Position numbers and translations under genes: made by a program
The notes under the pieces: generated by a model
Database searches by the model: none
What the model saw: only the letters and a program-made list of their open reading frames with translations
Told to the model about the DNA's origin: nothing
Assembly: GCA_023417515.1 (NCBI GenBank)
Contig: JAEZFL010000018.1
Location: forward strand, 1 to 6,129
Length of the DNA: 6,129 bases
Origin: Pseudomonadota bacterium
GTDB lineage: Bacteria; Pseudomonadota; Alphaproteobacteria; Sphingomonadales; Sphingomonadaceae
Direction of reading: 5' to 3'
Shown: in pieces, positions 1 to 5,235 of the stretch
Layout of the letters: the number at the start of each line of letters is the position of its first letter
Position numbering within the stretch: position 1 is the first letter of the stretch

Positions 1-255
1 GCGCGGACCGCGGCCGACGCCCTGCTCGGCCATGGCCGTCACGCCGAGGCCGCGGAGCTTTACCGCCTCGCGCTGACCAAGAGCGGCGAGAATGCCGACT
101 TGGTCAACCTTCGGCTTGGCGAGGCGCTGGCGCTCGCCGGACAGACGGTCGAGGCGCAGGCGGCGCTTCAGGCGGTCGGCGGGCAGCGCGCTGAGCTTGC
201 GCGGCTGTGGCTCGTCTGGCTCGCCCAGCGCCCCGCGACTCCCCCGGTCGGCTGA
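1..255 (+). CDS. C-terminal end of a tetratricopeptide-repeat (TPR) protein, 5' truncated
   Basis: The frame is open from the first base and ends at TGA 253-255, leaving 84 residues of a longer protein. The visible part reads as two helical hairpins: one around ADALLGHGRHAEAAELYRLAL and one around LRLGEALALAGQTVEAQAAL. The spacing of small and large hydrophobic residues (G8/A20-like positions, Y-x-x-A-L) is that of TPR units. A short hydrophobic helix (LARLWLVWLAQ) and a proline-rich tail follow. TPR proteins are protein-interaction scaffolds, and the partner cannot be told from this end. Reading in this phase is supported by host-like C/G third positions and by the terminator candidate that overlaps the stop codon. 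The upstream part of the gene lies outside the window, so its full domain content is unknown. Confidence 0.75.
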   Translation, partial: ARTAADALLGHGRHAEAAELYRLALTKSGENADLVNLRLGEALALAGQTVEAQAALQAVGGQRAELARLWLVWLAQRPATPPVG

Positions 256-269
256 TCGGGCGCACTTTT
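243..269 (+). terminator. candidate intrinsic terminator at the end of the TPR gene
   Basis: CCCGGTC (243-249) pairs with GATCGGG (254-260), with one G-U pair, around a GGCT tetraloop. TTTT follows at 266-269 after a five-base gap. The hairpin overlaps the TGA stop. The short T tract and the gap make this a weak example. Its position after a stop codon and before a new promoter candidate supports it. Confidence 0.4.
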
Positions 270-324
270 CCCCAACAATCGCGGTAAATGCCGTCCCGAA
301 ACGGTGCGCGGCGCCACTCCGCGC

Positions 325-353
325 TTGGACAGGCGACGATGCCGGGCTAGCCT
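325..353 (+). promoter_or_regulatory. candidate housekeeping promoter for the histidine kinase gene
   Basis: TTGGAC (325-330) and TAGCCT (348-353) are separated by exactly 17 bases, resembling a sigma-70-type -35 and -10 pair with the relaxed -10 common in alphaproteobacteria. Transcription would start near 360, about 37 bases before the GTG start of the kinase. The sequence shows only the match and the spacing; the activity is inferred. Confidence 0.35.
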
Positions 354-381
354 CGTTGGAATGGCGATGAGCGCCGTCCTC

Positions 382-386
382 AAGGG
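382..386 (+). promoter_or_regulatory. ribosome binding site supporting the GTG start at 397
   Basis: AAGGG at 382-386 sits ten bases before GTG 397. The in-frame ATG at 412 has no purine-rich sequence at the right distance, and an in-frame stop at 388-390 rules out any start further upstream. The GTG is therefore preferred. Confidence 0.45.
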
Positions 387-396
387 CTGACCGCGC

Positions 397-2064
397 GTGC
401 GTTTCGACGACATGATTGCGACCGTTCTGGGGCGTCCTTCCGGGCGCCCCGACGAGCGTGCCGCGCAATGGCGCCAGCTCGTCGACCTGCTCGCCCAGCG
501 GCGTCAGGCAGCGGACAGCCCGCAAGCCGAGGCGGCTTATGCCTTTCTGCGCGCCCATCGCCGCGAGATCCCGCTGCAGATGCGCGAGCGCACCGCCGCC
601 GCGCTCGTCGGGCTGCGCGTGGCGCCGAAGCTGGTCGCTTTCTTCGCTGAGGATCACCCGATGGTCGCGACGCCGCTGCTGCGCAGCGCCCGGCTCGCCG
701 CTCGCGAGTGGATCGACCTGCTTCCGCACCTGTCGCCGACCGGGCGCGCGGTCCTGCGCCACCGCCGCGACCTCCCGAACGACGTCCGGCAAGCCCTGGC
801 CGCGTTCGGGAGCACCGACTTCGTGCTCGAATCGGATTCGGTCGCTGGTGAAGACGAGCCCTCGTCCGGCGCGGCCGGTGAGGGCGATGAACCGAGCCCT
901 CCCGAGGAACGCAGCCAGATCTGGGAGCTGGTCGAGCGGATCGAGGCGTTCCAGCGCGATCGCGACAGCGCTGCGCATGAGCCGGCCGAGGCCGCCGAGG
1001 AGTTCCGCTGGGAGACCGGGCCGGAGGGCGTGATCCTGTGGGTCGACGGCGCCCCGCGCGGGCCGCTCGTCGGCCAGAGCATCGCGACGATCGGCGAGCA
1101 TGGCCATTACGGCGTCGACGGCCAGGCCGCCGGTGCCTTCCACAAGCGCGCGCCGTTCCGCGACGCCCGCTTCAACGTCGCCGGCTACGGCGCCGCCTCC
1201 GGCGACTGGCGCATTTCCGGAGTCCCCTATTTCGACGTTCATCGCGGCAATTTCCTCGGCTATCGCGGCACCGCGCGCCGGCCGCGCCTCGGCGAAGTGG
1301 CCGCGATGCCAGAGGATTCCGGCCTGTTCGGAAGCAACCTGCCGGCCGAGGCGCTGCGCCAGCTCGTCCACGAGCTGAAGACTCCGTTGAACGCGATCAT
1401 CGGCTTCGCCGAGCTGATCGAGGGCCAATATATGGGGCCGGCGGGCGCCCAATATCGCGGGCGCGCGGGTGAGATCGTCAATCAGGCGCGGCTGCTGCTG
1501 GGCGCGGTCGAGGATCTCGACACCGCTGCGCGCACCGAAACCGGCCGGCTCGACTCCGGCCACAGCGAGGTCGACGCCGCCGCCATGCTGGCGCGCCTTC
1601 ACGACGCCTATGAGCAGGATGCGGCGCAGCACCGCGCAGCCATCGCCATCCGCATCGACGGCGACCTCCCGCCTGCCGCGCTCGAGCCCGCGGCGGCGGA
1701 GCGCATGCTGTCGCGCATGCTCGCCGCCACCATCGGTCTCGCCGGCGAGGGCGAGACGATCCATGGCGACTTCGCCCTTCGCCGGCGCGGGCGCGACGAC
1801 ATGCTCTGCCTGGCGATCGACCGGCCCCACGCCATCCATGGCCTCGACGAGATGGCCTTGCTCCACCCCGGCTACAGCCCCGACGGCGACTGGCCGGCTG
1901 CGCCCTCGCTCGGTCTCGGCTTCGCGCTGCGCCTCGTCCGCAAGCTTGCCGAGGCCGCCGGCGGCGCGCTCGAGATCGGCGAGGAGCGCTTCAGGCTCTA
2001 CCTGCCCGCAGCGCTCGCCGCCGCCCCTTCAAGCGACAGCAGCGACGCGGGCGCCGAGGCCTGA
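397..2064 (+). CDS. Sensor histidine kinase-like protein: DUF2336/HEAT-like, PAS-like, HisKA and degenerate ATPase domains
   Basis: The 555-residue protein starts at GTG 397. Residues about 20-145 are helical and resemble DUF2336/HEAT-like repeats of alphaproteobacteria (EDHPMVATPLLRSARL, then a helix with R-H-R-R-D-L). An acidic linker rich in E, D, S and P spans about 146-172. Residues about 204-295 look like a PAS sensor domain, ending in the PAC-like strand GNFLGYRGTARRP. The dimerization helix carries a textbook H-box, HELKTPLNAIIGF, with phospho-acceptor H325. The C-terminal ATP-binding domain is eroded. The N-box Asn aligns with A444 in LAATIGLA, the DxGxG box is replaced by D475-R-P-H-A, and only the G2-like GLGFAL (506-511) and the GG at 522-523 remain. 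No transmembrane segment is visible, so it is probably cytoplasmic. It may accept or pass on phosphate rather than autophosphorylate. No response regulator is adjacent. The family call is firm; the signal and partners are unknown. Confidence 0.85.
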   Translation: MRFDDMIATVLGRPSGRPDERAAQWRQLVDLLAQRRQAADSPQAEAAYAFLRAHRREIPLQMRERTAAALVGLRVAPKLVAFFAEDHPMVATPLLRSARLAAREWIDLLPHLSPTGRAVLRHRRDLPNDVRQALAAFGSTDFVLESDSVAGEDEPSSGAAGEGDEPSPPEERSQIWELVERIEAFQRDRDSAAHEPAEAAEEFRWETGPEGVILWVDGAPRGPLVGQSIATIGEHGHYGVDGQAAGAFHKRAPFRDARFNVAGYGAASGDWRISGVPYFDVHRGNFLGYRGTARRPRLGEVAAMPEDSGLFGSNLPAEALRQLVHELKTPLNAIIGFAELIEGQYMGPAGAQYRGRAGEIVNQARLLLGAVEDLDTAARTETGRLDSGHSEVDAAAMLARLHDAYEQDAAQHRAAIAIRIDGDLPPAALEPAAAERMLSRMLAATIGLAGEGETIHGDFALRRRGRDDMLCLAIDRPHAIHGLDEMALLHPGYSPDGDWPAAPSLGLGFALRLVRKLAEAAGGALEIGEERFRLYLPAALAAAPSSDSSDAGAEA

Positions 2065-2119
2065 CCCCTTCCCGCCCACTGGCGCGGCGCGCGGCGCTTC
2101 GCTATTCGCGGGGACGGCG

Positions 2120-2195
2120 GGGCCTGTAGCTCAACGGTTAGAGCTGGCCGCTCATAACGGCTAGGTTGGGGGTTCGAATCCCTCCGGGCCCACCA
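2120..2195 (+). tRNA. tRNA with anticodon CAU, most likely tRNA-Ile2 (lysidine-modified, reads AUA)
   Basis: A full 76-nt cloverleaf can be drawn by hand. The acceptor stem GGGCCTG pairs with CGGGCCC (one G-U). The D stem is GCTC/GAGC and the anticodon stem GGCCG/CGGCT, around loop CTCATAA, giving anticodon CAT at 2153-2155. The T stem is GGGGG/CCCTC around TTCGAAT, with discriminator A and an encoded CCA at 2193-2195. A CAU anticodon can be initiator Met, elongator Met or Ile2. Initiator is excluded because the first acceptor pair is G-C and the GGG/CCC anticodon-stem run is absent. The C4-G69 and C5-G68 pairs are the acceptor features that TilS uses in Escherichia coli to recognise tRNA-Ile2. 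The GGTTAGAGC D-arm also fits that tRNA. Automated pipelines often label it tRNA-Met. Confidence 0.93.
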
Positions 2196-2207
2196 TCCCT
2201 CATTGCT

Positions 2208-2237
2208 GCGCGCCGCCGGCCGGCCGGCCCGGCGCGC
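2208..2237 (+). other. GC-only stem-loop downstream of the tRNA
   Basis: GCGCGCCG (2208-2215) and CGGCGCGC (2230-2237) form a perfect eight-base-pair stem. They enclose a CCGG-repeat loop that can itself fold. There is no T tract, so this is not a canonical intrinsic terminator. It may end or protect the tRNA transcript, or simply reflect the high GC content. Confidence 0.3.
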
Positions 2238-2248
2238 TCCGATTCCGC

Positions 2249-2277
2249 TTGGAAGCGCTGGCGCGAGGCCGCATGAT
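2249..2277 (+). promoter_or_regulatory. candidate promoter of the SPFH-NfeD operon
   Basis: TTGGAA (2249-2254) and CATGAT (2272-2277) are 17 bases apart, each matching the sigma-70 consensus at four of six positions. The implied transcription start near 2284 lies before the GGGAG ribosome site at 2300-2304 and the ATG at 2312. This would make the longer reading from TTG 2249 impossible. It is inferred from sequence match only. Confidence 0.35.
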
Positions 2278-2299
2278 GCCCGCGACCTTGGGCTGGCAC

Positions 2300-2304
2300 G
2301 GGAG
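2300..2304 (+). promoter_or_regulatory. ribosome binding site deciding the ATG 2312 start
   Basis: GGGAG ends seven bases before ATG 2312. Starting there puts the hydrophobic anchor MIELVLIAVV at the extreme N-terminus, as in QmcA-like proteins. The in-frame alternatives at 2249 (TTG), 2273 and 2276 (ATG) would add a polar extension with no comparable ribosome site. Confidence 0.6.
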
Positions 2305-2311
2305 CGCGGCG

Positions 2312-3265
2312 ATGATCGAACTGGTTCTGATAGCGGTGGTGGCGATGGTGCTCCTGTACCTCGCCACCAGCGTCAAGATCGTCCGCCAGGGCTATCATTA
2401 CACGATCGAGCATTTCGGCCGATTCACCGCGGTCGCCCGCCCCGGCCTCAGCTTCTACCCCGCTTTCTTCTACCGCGTCGGCCGCCGGATCAACATGATG
2501 GAGCAGGTCCTCGACATCCCCGGCCAGGAGATCATCACCAAGGACAATGCGATGGTCTCGACCGATGGGGTCGTGTTCTTCCAGGTGCTGGATGCGGCCA
2601 AGGCGGCTTATGAGGTGTCCGACCTCTACGTCGCGATCCTCAACCTGGTGACCACGAACCTGAGGACGGTGATGGGGTCGATGGACCTCGACGAGACCCT
2701 GTCCAAGCGCGACGAGATCAACGCCCGCCTGCTCGACACGGTCGACCACGCCACCACCCCCTGGGGAGTCAAGATCACCCGCGTCGAGATCAAGGACATC
2801 CGCCCGCCGACCGACATCGTCAACTCGATGGCGCGCCAGATGAAGGCCGAGCGCGAGAAGCGCGCCGCCATCCTCGAGGCCGAGGGCCTTCGCGCCGCCG
2901 CCATCCTCAAGGCCGAGGGCGAGAAGCAGTCGCGGATCCTCGAGGCCGAGGGCCGCCGCGAGGCCGCCTTCCGCGACGCCGAGGCGCGCGAGCGCGAAGC
3001 CGAGGCCGAAGCCAAGGCGACCAGCCTCGTCTCCGACGCCATCGCCGGCGGCAACGCCCAGGCGATCAACTATTTCGTCGCCCAGAAATATGTCGAGGCG
3101 GTGAGCCAGTTCGCGACCTCGCCCAACGCCAAGACCATCCTGTTCCCGGTCGAGGCGACCCAGCTGATCGGCACCCTCGGCGGCATCGGCGAGCTCGCCA
3201 GGGAGGCGCTCGACAAGGCCGGCTCGCGCCCGGTCGGGATCGTCGCGATGCCGGACCAAAGATGA
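2312..3265 (+). CDS. qmcA: SPFH/band-7 (stomatin/prohibitin-like) membrane protein, QmcA family
   Basis: The 317-residue protein is close to the roughly 305 residues of E. coli QmcA. Residues 1-19 form a single N-terminal membrane anchor (MIELVLIAVVAMVLLYLAT). The SPFH/band-7 domain runs from about 22 to 180: the conserved start VKIVRQGYHYTIEHFGRF, then PGLSFYPAF, IPGQEIITKDNAMVSTDGVVFFQV, LRTVMGSMDLDETLSKRDEIN and WGVKITRVEIKDI. A long charged coiled coil, about 175-240, holds near-repeats of the type ILEAEG-R-AAILKAEG. A flat C-terminal region follows with AQKYVEAV and LFPVEATQLIGTLGGI. Family members form large inner-membrane rings or microdomains and modulate membrane proteases such as FtsH and membrane fluidity. 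The stop codon overlaps the next start (ATGA), so it is translated with its NfeD partner. The family is certain; the qmcA symbol is by resemblance and gene pairing. Confidence 0.92.
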   Translation: MIELVLIAVVAMVLLYLATSVKIVRQGYHYTIEHFGRFTAVARPGLSFYPAFFYRVGRRINMMEQVLDIPGQEIITKDNAMVSTDGVVFFQVLDAAKAAYEVSDLYVAILNLVTTNLRTVMGSMDLDETLSKRDEINARLLDTVDHATTPWGVKITRVEIKDIRPPTDIVNSMARQMKAEREKRAAILEAEGLRAAAILKAEGEKQSRILEAEGRREAAFRDAEAREREAEAEAKATSLVSDAIAGGNAQAINYFVAQKYVEAVSQFATSPNAKTILFPVEATQLIGTLGGIGELAREALDKAGSRPVGIVAMPDQR

Positions 3266-3720
3266 ACCTCGGCGAGGTCGACGCCGCCTGGATCTGGCTG
3301 GTCGCCGCCGCGGCTCTGGCGGCGATCGAGCTGGTCACTCCCGGCTTCTTCCTGATCTGGATCGCCGGCGCGGCCCTGCTCACCGGCGTGACCGCCTTCC
3401 TGCTGCCGCTCGACCTGCCGTTCCAGCTCGTCCTGTTCGGCCTGTTCTCGATCCTCGCGGTGATCCTCGGCCGCCGCCATTACGAGCGCTCGGCCGGCAC
3501 CGGCGGCGATCCCCTGCTCAACGACCGCACCGCCCAGCTCATCGGCCAGGTGGTGACGGTCGTCGTCGCCATCGAGAATGGCCAGGGCCGGGTCCGAGTC
3601 GGCGACAGCGTCTGGCCGGCGAGCGGCCCGGACGTCGCCGCCGGCACCCGGGTGCGGATCCACGGCGCCGACGGCAATTGCCTCAAGGTCGCGCCGCTGC
3701 CGGCGCTCGGCGACAGCTAA
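3262..3720 (+). CDS. NfeD-family membrane protein (short form), partner of the SPFH protein
   Basis: The 152-residue protein begins inside the stop codon of the SPFH gene. Two or three membrane helices fill residues about 9-70: WIWLVAAAALAAIELVTPGFF, then LIWIAGAALLTGVTAFLLP, then FQLVLFGLFSILAVIL. A basic motif, GRRHYER, follows. Residues about 86-146 form the NfeD OB-fold: LNDRTAQLIGQVV, GRVRVGDSVWPASG and GTRVRIHGADGNCLKVAPL. It lacks the N-terminal ClpP-class serine protease domain of long NfeD proteins, matching the short YbbJ-type that pairs with QmcA in E. coli. The OB-fold should sit on one face of the membrane and bind the SPFH partner. The short distance from the stop to the following palindrome suggests that the operon ends here. 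Confidence 0.9.
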   Translation: MNLGEVDAAWIWLVAAAALAAIELVTPGFFLIWIAGAALLTGVTAFLLPLDLPFQLVLFGLFSILAVILGRRHYERSAGTGGDPLLNDRTAQLIGQVVTVVVAIENGQGRVRVGDSVWPASGPDVAAGTRVRIHGADGNCLKVAPLPALGDS

Positions 3721-3738
3721 GCGCTCTCCCGGCTACCT

Positions 3739-3822
3739 CGTCATGCGGGACCTGATCCGGCATCCACCTGCCTTCCTGTCCCCAAGAAGGAAGGTGGACC
3801 CCGGATCAAGTCCGGGGTGACG
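3739..3822. repeat. 84-bp imperfect palindromic intergenic element between convergent genes
   Basis: The ends are CGTCA (3739-3743) and TGACG (3818-3822), and the arms match inward with few mismatches. The left arm holds GGGACCTGATCCGG, CATCCACCT and CCTTCCT; the right arm holds AGGAAGG, TGGACC and CCGGATCAAGTCCGGGG. It would fold into a long hairpin with a loop near 3778-3786. Elements of this style, with GGATCAAGTCCGG cores, are common in alphaproteobacterial intergenic DNA and yield the spurious peptide DPGSSPG when translated. It lies between the 3' ends of the NfeD and DUF2171 genes and may act as a bidirectional terminator, though it lacks a clear T tract on the plus side. Confidence 0.8.
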
Positions 3823-3833
3823 ATCCAAAAGTC

Positions 3834-4286
3834 CTAGGCGGTCGTCGCCGGCTGCGGGCTCGTCTCGGCCTTCAGCTCGGGGTCGGGCTCGAACACCACG
3901 TCGACCTCGGTCTCTCCGCCGCGTGCATCGGTCGCGCTGCCCTTGCGGCGATTGTAGATGACCGCGCCGGCAGCGGCGGCCGCTCCGACCACCACGGCGC
4001 CGATCGCCGCCTTCTTCCACATTCCGCCGGAATCGAAGATCGCCCCGCCGCCCTTCTCTTCCTCGAGCAGCATCGCGGCGTCGGCATTGGCGGTCAGCCG
4101 CACCTTGTCGCCCTCGACCGCGGCGACGAGCCCGCCCGAGATATAATGGTGGTGGTGGCTGTGCGAGCCGCTGTCGAGCTTGATCATCTTGATGCGGTCG
4201 CCCTCGACCTTGTCGACGGTGCCGACATGGACTCCGTCGGCGCCGATAATCTCCATATGCTCACGAACTTGGGCCAGATCCGCCAT
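3834..4286 (-). CDS. DUF2171 domain protein with a C-terminal membrane anchor
   Basis: The 150-residue protein reads leftward from ATG at 4286. That start has a strong AAAGGAG site (plus-strand 4295-4301) eight bases upstream; a longer reading to 4349 has no such site. Residues about 4-70 form the DUF2171 beta-rich domain (PRC-barrel-like): REHMEIIGADGVHVGTVDKV, GDRIKMIKLD, a GLVAAVEGDKVRL strand, then the acidic LLEEEK. Within it is the histidine cluster H42, H44-H47 just before YISGGLV. A glycine-rich linker leads to one hydrophobic helix, about 92-111 (KKAAIGAVVVGAAAAAGAVIYN), followed by NRRK, and an acidic, proline-rich tail about 30 residues long. The function is unknown. Family members are frequent in sphingomonads and rhizobia, often near stress genes. 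The added membrane segment suggests inner-membrane anchoring with the barrel in the cytoplasm, which is an inference. Confidence 0.85.
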   Translation of the reverse strand: MADLAQVREHMEIIGADGVHVGTVDKVEGDRIKMIKLDSGSHSHHHHYISGGLVAAVEGDKVRLTANADAAMLLEEEKGGGAIFDSGGMWKKAAIGAVVVGAAAAAGAVIYNRRKGSATDARGGETEVDVVFEPDPELKAETSPQPATTA

Positions 4287-4294
4287 GTGCGTTG

Positions 4295-4301
4295 CTCCTT
4301 T
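4295..4301 (-). promoter_or_regulatory. strong ribosome binding site of the DUF2171 gene
   Basis: The minus strand reads AAAGGAG, eight bases before ATG 4286. It is the best Shine-Dalgarno match in the window and fixes the start of the protein at MADLAQVREHM. Confidence 0.75.
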
Positions 4302-4412
4302 GGTGGGATTGCTCGAGGCTAGAACGTGCCGGGGGCGGCATGGATGCATCGCCCCGCCGAGCGACCGGCGGAGCGCCTGGAAGGCAAGCTGATCGGCTGG
4401 CCGACGAACCTA

Positions 4413-4464
4413 TCCGGTAAAATTAACTTTCCTACAGTGTACCTTTTATGTTCTACACTCGCGG
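4413..4464 (+). promoter_or_regulatory. AT-rich promoter region with an inverted repeat upstream of the packaging genes
   Basis: From about 4417 to 4458 the DNA is markedly AT-rich against a very GC-rich background. It holds AGTGTA (4436-4441) and TACACT (4454-4459), a perfect six-base inverted repeat with 12 bases between the arms. Possible promoter hexamers are TTAACT (4423-4428) with TTATGT (4446-4451), 17 apart. TTTTAT (4444-4449) or TACACT itself could instead be the -10. Any of these places transcription initiation within a few bases of ATG 4465, where no ribosome site is visible, so the message may be leaderless. The inverted repeat overlaps the promoter and could be an operator. The sequence shows the repeat and composition; regulation is inferred. 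Confidence 0.5.
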
Positions 4465-5235
4465 ATGGGCGGGGATGATTCGAAACGGCCGCGGCGGCGG
4501 CGGGTCGACCAGACGGCGAAAGCTGCCTTTGTTGCGGCTTTGCGGTCGGGGCTGAAGCGCGACGACGCCGCGGCGCACGCCGGCTTCAGCGCCACCGCCT
4601 TCTACGATGCCCGGCGGCGCGACCGGGTCTTCGATCTCGCCTGCGCCTGGGCGATGGACCTCTCCGCCGCGGACGAGCGCTGCGCCCGCGCCGCCGCCGA
4701 CCCGCTCGCCGCAATTCCCGGCGACGTCGCCATCGCTCCGAACAGCAACCGCGCACTCCAGGCCCGCCCGGTCCGCCGCCCGCTGTTCGACGACAGGCGC
4801 AAGCGCATCTTCCTCGATCATTTCGCCGGCACCGCCGACGCCCATGCCGCCGCCGCGGCTGCCGGAATCGCCTATGTCACCGTCACCCAGCACCGCCGCA
4901 AGGATGCCGAATTCGCCGCCGCCTGGGACGAGGCGCTCGCCGTCGCCTATGCCGCCCTCGAGGCGGAGGTCGTCCGCCAGCGGCTCGAGGCGCAGCGCAA
5001 CCTTCGCGACGGCCTGTGCCCGACCGGCGAGATCGCAACGGAGTTCGAGCGCGTGATGAAGCTGCTCGCCCGCTACGACCGCGGTGGCGGCCGAATCGGC
5101 CTTCGCCAGATCGGCCAGGGCCGCGAAAAACGGGCGACGTTCGACGAAGCGATCGAATGGCTCGACCGCAAGCTCGAAGCGCTCGGAGTGCGCCGCAACC
5201 TGCTCCCGCCGCCTTTGGACGACGGCGTTTCATGA
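4465..5235 (+). CDS. Small-terminase-like DNA-binding protein with duplicated helix-turn-helix modules
   Basis: The 256-residue protein begins with a basic tail, KRPRRRRVDQ. Two similar modules follow. Module A is about residues 17-68: AAFVAALRSGLKRDDAAAHAGFSATAFYDARRRDRVFDLACAWAM. Module B is about 111-163: KRIFLDHFAGTADAHAAAAAAGIAYVTVTQHRRKDAEFAAAWDEA. Each looks like a TerS/homeodomain-like helix-turn-helix followed by the arginine-rich helix and the F-AWDEAL-type helix. A long helix (about 160-180) and a conserved-looking tail, EIATEFERVMKLLARYDRGGGR with EAIEWLDRKLEALGVR, close it. The stop overlaps the ATG of the large terminase, so the two are translationally coupled. This pairing implies the small subunit that recognises DNA or regulates packaging. 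No Shine-Dalgarno sequence precedes ATG 4465. It is longer than typical small terminases. An unrelated transcriptional regulator is the main alternative. Confidence 0.75.
   Translation: MGGDDSKRPRRRRVDQTAKAAFVAALRSGLKRDDAAAHAGFSATAFYDARRRDRVFDLACAWAMDLSAADERCARAAADPLAAIPGDVAIAPNSNRALQARPVRRPLFDDRRKRIFLDHFAGTADAHAAAAAAGIAYVTVTQHRRKDAEFAAAWDEALAVAYAALEAEVVRQRLEAQRNLRDGLCPTGEIATEFERVMKLLARYDRGGGRIGLRQIGQGREKRATFDEAIEWLDRKLEALGVRRNLLPPPLDDGVS

Noticed and set aside
92..370. A 92-codon plus-strand frame over the TPR end
   Set aside because: It is arginine/serine-rich and has no family character; the frame from base 1 carries TPR periodicity.
1469..2164. A 231-codon plus-strand frame inside the kinase running into the tRNA
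   Set aside because: It is an S/P/R/A-rich out-of-frame shadow and it ends by translating the tRNA.
2249..2311. N-terminal extension of the SPFH protein from TTG 2249
   Set aside because: It adds a polar segment before the membrane anchor, lacks a ribosome site and overlaps the promoter candidate; GGGAG before ATG 2312 is better.
2138..3259. A 373-codon minus-strand frame antisense to the SPFH gene
   Set aside because: Its translation is a low-complexity D/G/L/A/R sequence mirroring the coding strand, and its end (GIRTPNLAVMSGQL) is the well-known antisense translation of a tRNA. The plus-strand SPFH gene fully explains the region.
3578..3820. An 80-codon frame ending in DPGSSPG over the NfeD end and palindrome
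   Set aside because: The tail is the standard spurious translation of alphaproteobacterial palindromic repeats, and the front is a shadow of NfeD.
4354..4371. CCGCCG/CGGCGG six-base hairpin between the divergent DUF2171 and packaging genes
   Set aside because: It is short, has no T tract and is expected by chance at this GC content.
4287..4464. General stress (EcfG-type GGAAC/CGTT) promoter for the DUF2171 gene
   Set aside because: CGTT occurs on the minus strand at 4323-4326 but no GGAAC lies at the required distance upstream.
4400..4464. LexA-type SOS box (GTTC-N7-GTTC) before the packaging genes
   Set aside because: Single GAAC and GTTC words occur but none are paired at the required spacing.
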